DNA of 5,583 nucleotides from Nitrosospira sp. Its GTDB lineage: Bacteria > Pseudomonadota > Gammaproteobacteria > Burkholderiales > Nitrosomonadaceae. Positions 1-5,583 of the stretch are shown in pieces (within the stretch, counting starts at the first letter, position 1; each line of letters opens with the position of its first letter). The stretch spans positions 1 through 5,583 of the forward strand of contig JAKDLC010000162.1 in the NCBI GenBank assembly GCA_030453055.1. Reading direction: 5' to 3'. The notes under the pieces are model-generated. The model had not been told where the DNA came from and did not search any database. It was given only the letters and a program-made list of their open reading frames with translations. A program made the position numbers and the translations under genes.

Positions 1-804
1 CAACCCTCGCCTCTTACCCTGCGCGAACCGCAATTGGCGGAGGCGCGCGCCAAATTGAAAGCGGCGAAAGCCGATCTGACCAAGGCCCGCTTGCAGCGTA
101 GCCGGACGGAATGGCGCGCGCCATTTGCCGGAAGGGTGCGGAACAAGCAGATTGGTCTCGGGCAGTATGTTCAGGCGGGTGAAAAGCTCGCGCGGCTCTA
201 TGCCATCGACGTGGCCCAGGTGCGCCTGCCTCTGGCCACCGATCAGTTTGCCTATCTCGATCTGCTGCTGGATCAGCGCAACGGAAAAACCGGAGCAGGC
301 CCTAAAGTCATTTTGAGCGCGGAGTTTGCAGGCGGCCTTCAGCATTGGGAAGGCCGCATCGTCCGTACTGAAGGCGCCCTCGACGAAGACACCGGCCTGC
401 TCCATGCCGTGGCGGAGATAAGAAATCCTTATACCGGCAAGGCGGGCAAACCACCGCTCATGCCAGGACTATTCGTGAAAGCGGAGATCGAGGGACGGGA
501 ACAATCCGGTATATACGTCTTGCCACCGGGCGCGGTAAACGCAGCCCAGGAAGCCTCGTTGGTCGATGCGGAAGACCGTCTGCACATCCGCCGGCTGGAC
601 ATTCTGCGCAGAGAGCCGGATCGCGTCCTGGTAAGAGGCGGCCTGAAGACAGGCGATCGAGTGGTCGTTTCCGGAATCCAGATTCCGATCGAAGGCATGA
701 AAGTCAGGACCGAGATAGTACCGCCAGCAGAAGGGTTGGGATCGGAAAAAGCCGGATCGGAAAAAGCCCTATCGGGTACGTCACCGGAAAGCCAAACGCC
801 GTGA
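1..804 (+). CDS. RND efflux periplasmic adaptor (membrane fusion protein), 5'-truncated
   Basis: The frame is open from base 1, so this is the C-terminal ~267 residues of a longer protein (family members are usually about 350-420 aa); a TTG at 34 is only an internal leucine codon. In order, the fragment shows the last part of an alpha-helical hairpin (LAEARAKLKAAKADLTKARL), the second half of the lipoyl/barrel-sandwich domain (WRAPFAGRVRNKQIGLGQYVQAG, the typical RAPFxGxV...GxxVxxG signature), a beta-barrel section (VAQVRLPLATDQFAYLDL) and the membrane-proximal domain (GLLHAVAEIRNPY, LMPGLFVKAEI, then GGLKTGDRVVVSGIQIPIEGMKV). Such adaptors sit in the periplasm, anchored to the inner membrane, and join an RND permease to an outer-membrane channel. 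The next gene encodes the permease, which supports this role and an operon. The tail is low-complexity and ends in a duplicated GSEKA unit. The signal peptide or lipobox, and the substrate, cannot be judged from this fragment. Confidence 0.93.
   Translation, partial: QPSPLTLREPQLAEARAKLKAAKADLTKARLQRSRTEWRAPFAGRVRNKQIGLGQYVQAGEKLARLYAIDVAQVRLPLATDQFAYLDLLLDQRNGKTGAGPKVILSAEFAGGLQHWEGRIVRTEGALDEDTGLLHAVAEIRNPYTGKAGKPPLMPGLFVKAEIEGREQSGIYVLPPGAVNAAQEASLVDAEDRLHIRRLDILRREPDRVLVRGGLKTGDRVVVSGIQIPIEGMKVRTEIVPPAEGLGSEKAGSEKALSGTSPESQTP
739..768 (+). repeat. Perfect tandem duplication of a 15-bp unit in the adaptor 3' end
   Basis: Bases 739-753 and 754-768 are identical copies of GGATCGGAAAAAGCC. 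The unit is in frame and encodes GSEKA twice, in the hydrophilic C-terminal tail after the last structured domain. The period keeps the frame, so copy-number change would only lengthen or shorten the tail. Confidence 0.9.
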
Positions 805-863
805 GACGTTTCTCTTTTTTCCTTCGGGCCTGTTCCTGCTCGCTCATGTTGACGCTCAAGTGA
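801..863 (+). other. 20-codon mini-ORF bridging adaptor and permease (possible coupling ORF)
   Basis: A GTG at 801 overlaps the adaptor stop (GTGA, 801-804) and opens a 20-codon frame that ends with TGA at 861-863, five bases before the permease ATG at 869. The peptide starts MRRFSFFLRAC and is basic then hydrophobic, like a short membrane or signal segment. A weak purine-rich GGAAAG lies nine bases upstream. Seen: the overlap arrangement. Inferred: it could carry ribosomes across the 64-bp gap for translational coupling. It may equally be chance; no known peptide family is recognised. Confidence 0.25.
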
Positions 864-868
864 GGCAG

Positions 869-3800
869 ATGCGTTCCGCTTCCCTCCCCTCCGGCCCGAT
901 CGCCTGGTTTGCGGCTAATCCGATTGCGGCCAATTTGCTCATGTGGCTGATCCTCCTCGGCGGAGCCGGAAGCCTGTTCCTGATGGACAAGGAAGTGTTC
1001 CCCCGTTTTTTGCCTCATCAAATCGAAGTCAGGGCGTTCTATCCCGGCGCGGGGCCGCTGGAAATCGAAGAGTCGGTTTGTATCCGCATCGAAGAAGCGA
1101 TTTATAACTTGCCGGGCATAAAAGCGCTGAAAACAGATGTCATCGAGGGCGAGTGCCTCGTCCGGGTGGTAGTCCTGCCGGATTACAACAAGAATCAGGT
1201 ATTGAATGCCGTGCAGGGTCGAGTGCACGCCATACCACGCCTGCCGAAGGGGCTGGAAAAGATCGAAGTTCAGCCGGGTAAGCGCATTGGTGATGATGGC
1301 GTCATCTGGGTGGCGTTGCACGGACCCACCGATCCCTACACACTCAAGCGCCTTGGCGATCGCATCCAGGGCGACTTGTCGCAGATACCCGGCGTAGCCC
1401 GCGCGCACAACTATTATGACGTGCCTTATGAGATCGCTATCGAGGTTTCTTCCGAACGGCTGCGCCAGTTCCGGGTATCCCTGAACGAGGTCACCGAGAC
1501 CATTCGGCGCGCTTCGGTGGATCTGCCCGGCGGCGTGATGAAAAATCCGATGGGCGAGCTATTGCTTCGGGTCAAGGGCAAGGCCCAGGACCACGTTTCC
1601 GTCGGGAATCTGGTGGTTCGCACCAACGCGGATGGCAGCCGCGTACTGCTTCGCGATGTCGCCGATATCAACGATGGCCTGGAAGAGCGCCTGTCGGAAT
1701 GGCGCCACAACGGGGAAACGGCACAGGGCTGGGAGGTCCATGCGGAAAGCGATTCTGTCGCGGTGGCGCGCCGGGTCAAGGCCTACGTGGCGGAAACGAA
1801 CACCCAACTCCCGGAGGGCGTGAAACTGATCACCTGGTGGGATACCTCCCAGGCCTATGAGGAGCGGATCGGAACCTTGCTTGAGGATGGCGTGACCGGC
1901 TTCGTGCTGGTTTGCCTGATATTGACTGTATTCCTTCACCATAAGGTGGCGATCTGGGCGGGTATCGGAATCCTGACCTCGATTTTTGGTGCTTTCTGGT
2001 TGATGCCGGTGCTGGATGTATCGCTTAGCATGTTGTCCCTTTTTGGTTTTCTCCTGGCCATGGGTATTCTGGTGGACGATGCGATCATCATAGGAGAATC
2101 CATCTATGCGAAACAGGAGGCCGCGGACGCCGCCCGCCTGGCGGAATCCGGCAATGATCGCTCGTTCATGGCGAGAACCCTGAGGACCCAGGCGTACCTT
2201 GGAGCCGCTGTCTCCGGCGCCCGCGAGGTTGCCCTGCCGGTTATCCTGGCGGTCATGGTCGTCCTTGTAGCCTTTCTGCCCGGCCTGTTTCTGCCAGGCT
2301 GGGCAGGCCAGATGATGAAGCCGATCTGCCTGGTGATGATTTTGACCCTGGTGTTTTCCCTCATCGAGGCACTGCTGATTTTACCCGCCCATCTGGCCGC
2401 TCCCCCGGCGCGAAATCCCTCCAGCACCCCTCTGACGCGACTGCGGACTGCGCTCAATCGCGGGTTGCAACATTTCATTCGCCGGATTTATGAGCCGATC
2501 CTGCAAAAAGCCCTTGCCTGGCGCTACCTGACCGTCGCCATTTTCGTCGTGCTGCTGATGCTGGCTGCCGCACTGGTGGCCGGAGGCTATGTCCGGATTT
2601 CCCTGCAGGCGGACGTAACAAAGAACAGCTTCTGGGTTCATCTGAAATTGCCCCGGGATACGTCTTACAGTGAGACCCGGCGAATCGCGGAAAAAGTGGA
2701 GCGTGCACTACTGGAAATTCGAGACGAGCTGGACAAAGAGGGCGCAATTCGCGACCCCGATATTCAGCAAAGCGTGATTGTCGGCGTGGAAACAGTGATC
2801 GCTGAGCACGAGGCCGGATTCTGGACCGAACTGTCGCCCGCGGGACGAAAGCATATCGTGGTGGAGGATTTCATCCGGGAATGGCGCAAGCGTATCGGGG
2901 ACATTGGCCGCGCCAAGATTGAATTCATCTACAAGGAAGGCGACCTTCCCTACGATATGGAATTCAATCTGGGACATCCCGACCCGGCGACCCTGGCTTT
3001 GGCGGCCACCCGGTTCAAAAAGATACTGTCGGGCTATCCCGGCGTATATGATGTCGTGGACTCCGCCGAGCCCGGTAAACCGGAAGTTCGCCTTCGCCTG
3101 AAACCCGAGGCCGAACATCTGGGGCTTCGGCTGGAGGATATCGCCGAACAAATGCGGCATGCCTACTACGGCGACGAGGTGCACCGGTTTCAAAGAGGGC
3201 GCAGCGAGGTCAAGGTGATGGTGCGCCTGCCTCGCAACGAAAGACAATCCCTGGAGGATCTGCAAACCCTTCCCATACGTCTGCCCAACGGAGCCCAGGC
3301 TCCGTTGGGCACGCTGGCGGAAATCGATCTGACGCCCGGCCACGACATACTGTTCCGCCAGGACCGGCAGCGCATTTTGAAAATCGCCGCGCAGATCGAC
3401 CCCAAGCTGACGGACGCCAATGCGGTCCACGCTGGCATGATGGCGGAAATCTCGCAGCTGAAACGGCAGTTTCCCGGACTGGATGTGACTATCGGCGAAG
3501 AACGCCAGGAGCAGGAAGATACCGCCCGGACCCTGATATTCTTCACTGCCGTTGCTTTAATAATAATTTACGCCTTGATCGCAATCCCGTTTCGTTCGTA
3601 TGTAAAACCGCTGATCTTTTTGCTGGGCGCTCCGGTTGCCTGGAGCGGCGCGATATGGGCGCACTGGCTGATCGGCTTGCCCCTGTCCATGGAATCCCTG
3701 GTCGGCATGATCGCCGCCAGCGGCGTGGTGATCAATGATAGCCTGGTGCTGCTGGACTATGTCCAGAAAAGAGGCGATACCGGACAACCCGTGGCGAGCC

Positions 3801-4012
3801 TCATTCTGGAAGCCTGCACCGCCCGCTTCCGCCCTATCCTGCTGGCCTTCCTCACTAACTTCGTCGGATTTCTTCCCATTCTGCTGGAAACCAGCGAGCA
3901 GGCCCAATTTCTGGTGCCGATGACCCTCTCGTTAACCGTCGGCCTGCTGATCGGCATGACCGCCAGTCTGATACTGACACCCGTTTGTTATGCCATTACC
4001 GAGAAATCCTGA
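869..4012 (+). CDS. RND efflux transporter permease, HAE (multidrug)-type
   Basis: A complete inner-membrane RND pump subunit of 1047 aa from ATG 869 (1050 aa if GTG 860 is used), matching the usual ~1030-1050 aa. The ATG is preferred because GAGG (862-865) precedes it, although the spacing is only 3 bases; GTG 860 has no visible ribosome site. The topology is classic: TM1 at ~21-39, a ~300-residue periplasmic porter/docking loop, TM2-6 at ~340-508, TM7 at ~553-575, a second ~310-residue periplasmic loop, and TM8-12 at ~887-1042. TM4 contains GILVDDAIIIGES with the paired aspartates D403/D404 (AcrB D407/D408), typical of proton-driven HAE pumps. TM10 reads GVVINDSLVLLDY, with N956 where AcrB has K940; R986 in ARFRPIL matches AcrB R971. 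The cytoplasmic TM4-TM5 loop is about 20 residues longer than in AcrB. It follows its adaptor gene directly, so the pair is probably one operon. The substrate cannot be inferred from sequence; a drug, solvent or metabolite is possible. Confidence 0.95.
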   Translation: MRSASLPSGPIAWFAANPIAANLLMWLILLGGAGSLFLMDKEVFPRFLPHQIEVRAFYPGAGPLEIEESVCIRIEEAIYNLPGIKALKTDVIEGECLVRVVVLPDYNKNQVLNAVQGRVHAIPRLPKGLEKIEVQPGKRIGDDGVIWVALHGPTDPYTLKRLGDRIQGDLSQIPGVARAHNYYDVPYEIAIEVSSERLRQFRVSLNEVTETIRRASVDLPGGVMKNPMGELLLRVKGKAQDHVSVGNLVVRTNADGSRVLLRDVADINDGLEERLSEWRHNGETAQGWEVHAESDSVAVARRVKAYVAETNTQLPEGVKLITWWDTSQAYEERIGTLLEDGVTGFVLVCLILTVFLHHKVAIWAGIGILTSIFGAFWLMPVLDVSLSMLSLFGFLLAMGILVDDAIIIGESIYAKQEAADAARLAESGNDRSFMARTLRTQAYLGAAVSGAREVALPVILAVMVVLVAFLPGLFLPGWAGQMMKPICLVMILTLVFSLIEALLILPAHLAAPPARNPSSTPLTRLRTALNRGLQHFIRRIYEPILQKALAWRYLTVAIFVVLLMLAAALVAGGYVRISLQADVTKNSFWVHLKLPRDTSYSETRRIAEKVERALLEIRDELDKEGAIRDPDIQQSVIVGVETVIAEHEAGFWTELSPAGRKHIVVEDFIREWRKRIGDIGRAKIEFIYKEGDLPYDMEFNLGHPDPATLALAATRFKKILSGYPGVYDVVDSAEPGKPEVRLRLKPEAEHLGLRLEDIAEQMRHAYYGDEVHRFQRGRSEVKVMVRLPRNERQSLEDLQTLPIRLPNGAQAPLGTLAEIDLTPGHDILFRQDRQRILKIAAQIDPKLTDANAVHAGMMAEISQLKRQFPGLDVTIGEERQEQEDTARTLIFFTAVALIIIYALIAIPFRSYVKPLIFLLGAPVAWSGAIWAHWLIGLPLSMESLVGMIAASGVVINDSLVLLDYVQKRGDTGQPVASLILEACTARFRPILLAFLTNFVGFLPILLETSEQAQFLVPMTLSLTVGLLIGMTASLILTPVCYAITEKS
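3282..3311. repeat. Perfect 14-bp inverted repeat inside the permease gene
   Basis: Bases 3282-3295 (TGCCCAACGGAGCC) and 3298-3311 (GGCTCCGTTGGGCA) are exact reverse complements separated by two bases. They can form a very GC-rich hairpin or cruciform. The region encodes LPNGAQAPLGTLAEI, a stretch of the second periplasmic domain with the LPNG..PLG pattern common in RND permeases, so the protein constraint explains part but not all of the symmetry. No T-run follows, so it is not a standard terminator. Confidence 0.85.
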
Positions 4013-4019
4013 TTGGTTT

Positions 4020-4047
4020 GTTGGTCAGCCGGCCAATGTTATTATTC
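4020..4047 (+). terminator. Weak terminator-like hairpin after the permease gene
   Basis: Eight bases after the permease stop, TTGGTC (4021-4026) can pair with GGCCAA (4031-4036) around the loop AGCC, using one G-U pair. It is followed by the T-rich but interrupted stretch TGTTATTATT. This could be an inefficient intrinsic terminator for the adaptor-permease unit, but the stem is short and the tail is not a clean U-run. Confidence 0.3.
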
Positions 4048-4079
4048 AGAATCAGGGGGACAGGCGGGAATCAGCTTAT

Positions 4080-4179
4080 GTAGGATGGGTGAAGCGTAGC
4101 GCAACCCATCAAAATCCGAATTGGACAAGCATCAAACCATGATCAAATGATGGGTTGCGCTTCACTCCACCCATCCTAC
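4080..4179. repeat. Inverted pair of GTAG-type REP sequences (REPIN-like element)
   Basis: Two 31-bp arms, 4080-4110 and 4149-4179, are reverse complements at 28 of 31 positions and flank a 38-base spacer. Each arm is itself a small palindrome: GATGGGT/ACCCATC at 4084-4090/4104-4110 on the left and at 4149-4155/4169-4175 on the right. The tetranucleotide GTAG stands at the outer left edge (4080-4083) and its complement CTAC at the outer right edge (4176-4179). GTAG followed by a hairpin is the hallmark of REP elements mobilised by RAYT (TnpA-REP) transposases, and two REPs in inverted orientation make a REPIN. No transposase gene is in the window, so this copy would be non-autonomous. As RNA it would fold into one long hairpin and could end or protect the pump transcript. 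The arm mismatches suggest an old insertion. Confidence 0.8.
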
Positions 4180-4225
4180 TGAAAACCGTATACCCTAAAT
4201 CCGGCTGAAATCAGGCAAAAATAAC

Positions 4226-5350
4226 GTGCAATCCGTCGTAAAACAATCCCAGCGCATCGTCATCAAGGTCGGCAGCAGCCTCGTCACCAACCAGGGACAG
4301 GGACTCGATCATGCCGCGCTTGCGCGCTGGGCGGAGCAGCTCGCCACACTCAAGAAAATGGGCAAGGAAGTCGTGCTGGTATCTTCCGGCGCGATAGCCG
4401 AGGGCATGCAGCGCCTGCAATGGAAAAAACGCCCTCATGCGCTGCACGAGTTGCAGGCCGCCGCCGCAGTCGGGCAGATGGGGCTGATCCAGGCTTATGA
4501 AAGCTGTTTTCGCAGCCATGAAATACAGGCTGCGCAAGTACTGCTCACGCATGAGGACTTATCCGATCGCAAGCGCTATCTCAATGCCCGCTCGACGCTG
4601 GTTACGCTGCTGAACCTGAACGTCATTCCGGTCATCAACGAAAATGACACGGTGGCGACCGATGAAATCCGCTTTGGCGATAATGACACACTCGCTGCGC
4701 TGGTAACCAACCTGATCGAAGCCGACGTGCTCGTGATTCTTACCGACCAGGGTGGATTATTCACTGCCGACCCCCGCAAGGACGCGCAAGCAATACTGTT
4801 AAAGGAAGCCAGGGCTGGAGACCCGGCGATCGAAGCGATGGCGGGCGGCGCTGGCAGCGACATTGGACGCGGCGGCATGCTGACCAAGGTGATAGCCGCA
4901 AAACGTGCGGCGCGCAGCGGCGCCCACACCGTGATTGCATCGGGACATGAACCCGATGTCCTGATTCTCCTCGCTCAGGGAGAGGCCATTGGCACACAAT
5001 TGCTGGCGGAGACCATGACATTGGCGGCGCGCAAGCAATGGCTCGCCGATCACCTGCAAATGCGCGGAAACGTCACGCTGGACGCGGGGGCGGTAGAAGC
5101 GCTCACGGGCAACGGCAAAAGTCTTTTGCCGATAGGCGTGATAGATGTCAGCGGTAATTTCGAGCGCGGCGAGGTGGTAGGCTGCCTTGATCCGGCAGGG
5201 AAAGAAATCGCCCGTGGGCTCGTCAATTACAGTGCCGCGGAAACCCGGAGAATTTTGCGGCGGGCAAGCAGCGAAATCGAAACTATCCTGGGTTATGTGG
5301 ACGAACCGGAACTCATTCATAGGGACAACCTGGTTCTGCTTTCCTCATAA
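4226..5350 (+). CDS. proB: Glutamate 5-kinase (gamma-glutamyl kinase), ProB
   Basis: Cytoplasmic enzyme that phosphorylates L-glutamate with ATP to gamma-glutamyl phosphate, the first step of proline synthesis before ProA. At 374 aa it matches the full-length bacterial form with both domains. The amino acid kinase domain (about 8-260) has [11 protein letters not shown] with K14, [48 protein letters not shown] and GRGGMLTK. K14, N138, D141, N153, D154 and K221 correspond to E. coli K10, N134, D137, N149, D150 and K217, so all catalytic and binding residues appear intact. A C-terminal PUA domain (about 277-360: [29 protein letters not shown]) is present. The start is GTG 4226: the frame is closed by TAA at 4196-4198 and no other ATG/GTG precedes it. 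The ribosome site is weak (AGG ten bases upstream). It is transcribed in the same direction as the pump genes but separated from them by a REP pair, so it is probably a separate unit. ProB is usually controlled by proline feedback. Neither proA nor obgE is visible next to it. Confidence 0.98.
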   Translation: MQSVVKQSQRIVIKVGSSLVTNQGQGLDHAALARWAEQLATLKKMGKEVVLVSSGAIAEGMQRLQWKKRPHALHELQAAAAVGQMGLIQAYESCFRSHEIQAAQVLLTHEDLSDRKRYLNARSTLVTLLNLNVIPVINENDTVATDEIRFGDNDTLAALVTNLIEADVLVILTDQGGLFTADPRKDAQAILLKEARAGDPAIEAMAGGAGSDIGRGGMLTKVIAAKRAARSGAHTVIASGHEPDVLILLAQGEAIGTQLLAETMTLAARKQWLADHLQMRGNVTLDAGAVEALTGNGKSLLPIGVIDVSGNFERGEVVGCLDPAGKEIARGLVNYSAAETRRILRRASSEIETILGYVDEPELIHRDNLVLLSS

Positions 5351-5505
5351 ATTGCGCTCCAGGCCTGCTTGTCATCGTAACGATCCGTGCATAAGGTGTT
5401 CACTTTGTGTCCTGGCGCACGGAACTCAAATGCGTGTAGGGAGATAATTGGCATGGTATCCCGGTTACTGTGAATTCCTCTTGCTAACCCACGACGGAGT
5501 ACGCC
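5351..5505. other. Non-coding stretch downstream of proB
   Basis: No convincing gene, tRNA or clear intrinsic terminator was found after the proB stop. The only small features are a short palindrome ATCGTAACGAT (5374-5384) and a six-codon frame at 5453-5473 behind an AGGGAG motif, both too short to call. A frame running out of the end of proB to 5447 has no protein-like character. Confidence 0.5.
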
Positions 5506-5583
5506 ATGTATAATTTTTGATTTTGGGCCGGTTTGGTGTTATTGTCCGGGGCATCCTAAATTTTGGTTTGTTGGATGGGGTTA
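5506..5583 (+). other. Possible start of a further gene, interrupted by a stop at codon 5 (frameshift or sequence error)
   Basis: GGAG at 5496-5499 stands six bases before ATG 5506, a good ribosome binding arrangement. The frame reads MYNF and stops at TGA 5518-5520, directly after a run of five T (5514-5518). If one T were absent, the frame would continue as MYNFDFGPVW and stay open to the window edge (5583). The corrected start faintly resembles the N-terminus of polar amino acid ABC transporter permeases, but the residues after it do not match well. Options are a degraded gene, a homopolymer sequencing error near a contig end, or chance. The function is not identified. Confidence 0.25.

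Noticed and set aside
2045..2104. Heavy-metal (CzcA/CusA type) RND assignment for the permease
   Set aside because: TM4 carries the VDDAII double-aspartate pattern of HAE pumps, not the single-aspartate pattern of HME metal pumps, and no metal-binding periplasmic motif was seen.
2708..3430. Long reverse-strand open frame (also 704-1408 and 4799-5320 on the minus strand)
   Set aside because: These lie antisense to strong RND permease and ProB coding sequence, show no recognisable protein features, and are typical shadow frames in GC-rich genes.
4155..4194. Promoter for proB made of TTGCGC (4155) and TATACC (4189)
   Set aside because: The spacing is about 28 bases, too long for a sigma-70 promoter, and no better pair was found; proB may have its promoter here, but the sequence does not show it clearly.
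5187..5447. 86-codon plus-strand frame overlapping the end of proB
   Set aside because: Two thirds overlaps proB in another frame, the peptide shows no family features, and it ends in the non-coding region; treated as a chance frame.
5509..5514. Perfect TATAAT that could be a promoter -10 box
   Set aside because: No reasonable -35 box lies 16-18 bases upstream (the nearest TTGCTA at 5481 is 22 bases away), and the hexamer overlaps the second and third codons of the candidate gene start at 5506.

Overview
The window looks like ordinary chromosomal DNA from a Gram-negative proteobacterium, most likely a betaproteobacterium. The ProB protein reads like the betaproteobacterial form (VKVGSS-type N-terminus, a [17 protein letters not shown] stretch, [30 protein letters not shown]). 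The coding DNA is moderately GC-rich. A GTAG-type palindromic repeat of the kind scattered through Nitrosomonadales-like genomes lies between two genes. The exact genus is inference; no 16S gene or other taxonomic marker is present.

Layout: (1) Positions 1-804 hold the 3' part of a periplasmic adaptor (membrane fusion protein) gene whose beginning lies before the window. (2) After a 64-bp gap comes a complete RND inner-membrane permease gene, starting at ATG 869 (or GTG 860) and ending at 4012. The gap carries a 20-codon mini-ORF that bridges the two genes. (3) A 213-bp intergenic region follows, with a weak terminator-like hairpin and a well-formed inverted pair of REP sequences (REPIN-like) at 4080-4179. 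(4) proB (glutamate 5-kinase) occupies 4226-5350, with a GTG start. (5) The last 233 bp contain no intact gene. At the very end, a good ribosome binding site and ATG open a reading frame that stops after four codons but would stay open if one T of a T5 run were removed.

The adaptor and permease should form two of the three parts of a tripartite efflux pump. The outer-membrane channel is not in the window and may lie upstream or elsewhere. The permease has the HAE (multidrug-type) TM4 double aspartate, but asparagine where AcrB has its TM10 lysine. proB starts proline synthesis and has no evident functional link to the pump; the REP pair separates the two transcription units. I found no evidence of an undescribed multi-gene system. 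The items most worth a second look are the REP pair, the mini-ORF between adaptor and permease, a perfect 14-bp inverted repeat inside the permease gene, the altered proton-relay residue, and the broken reading frame at the right edge.
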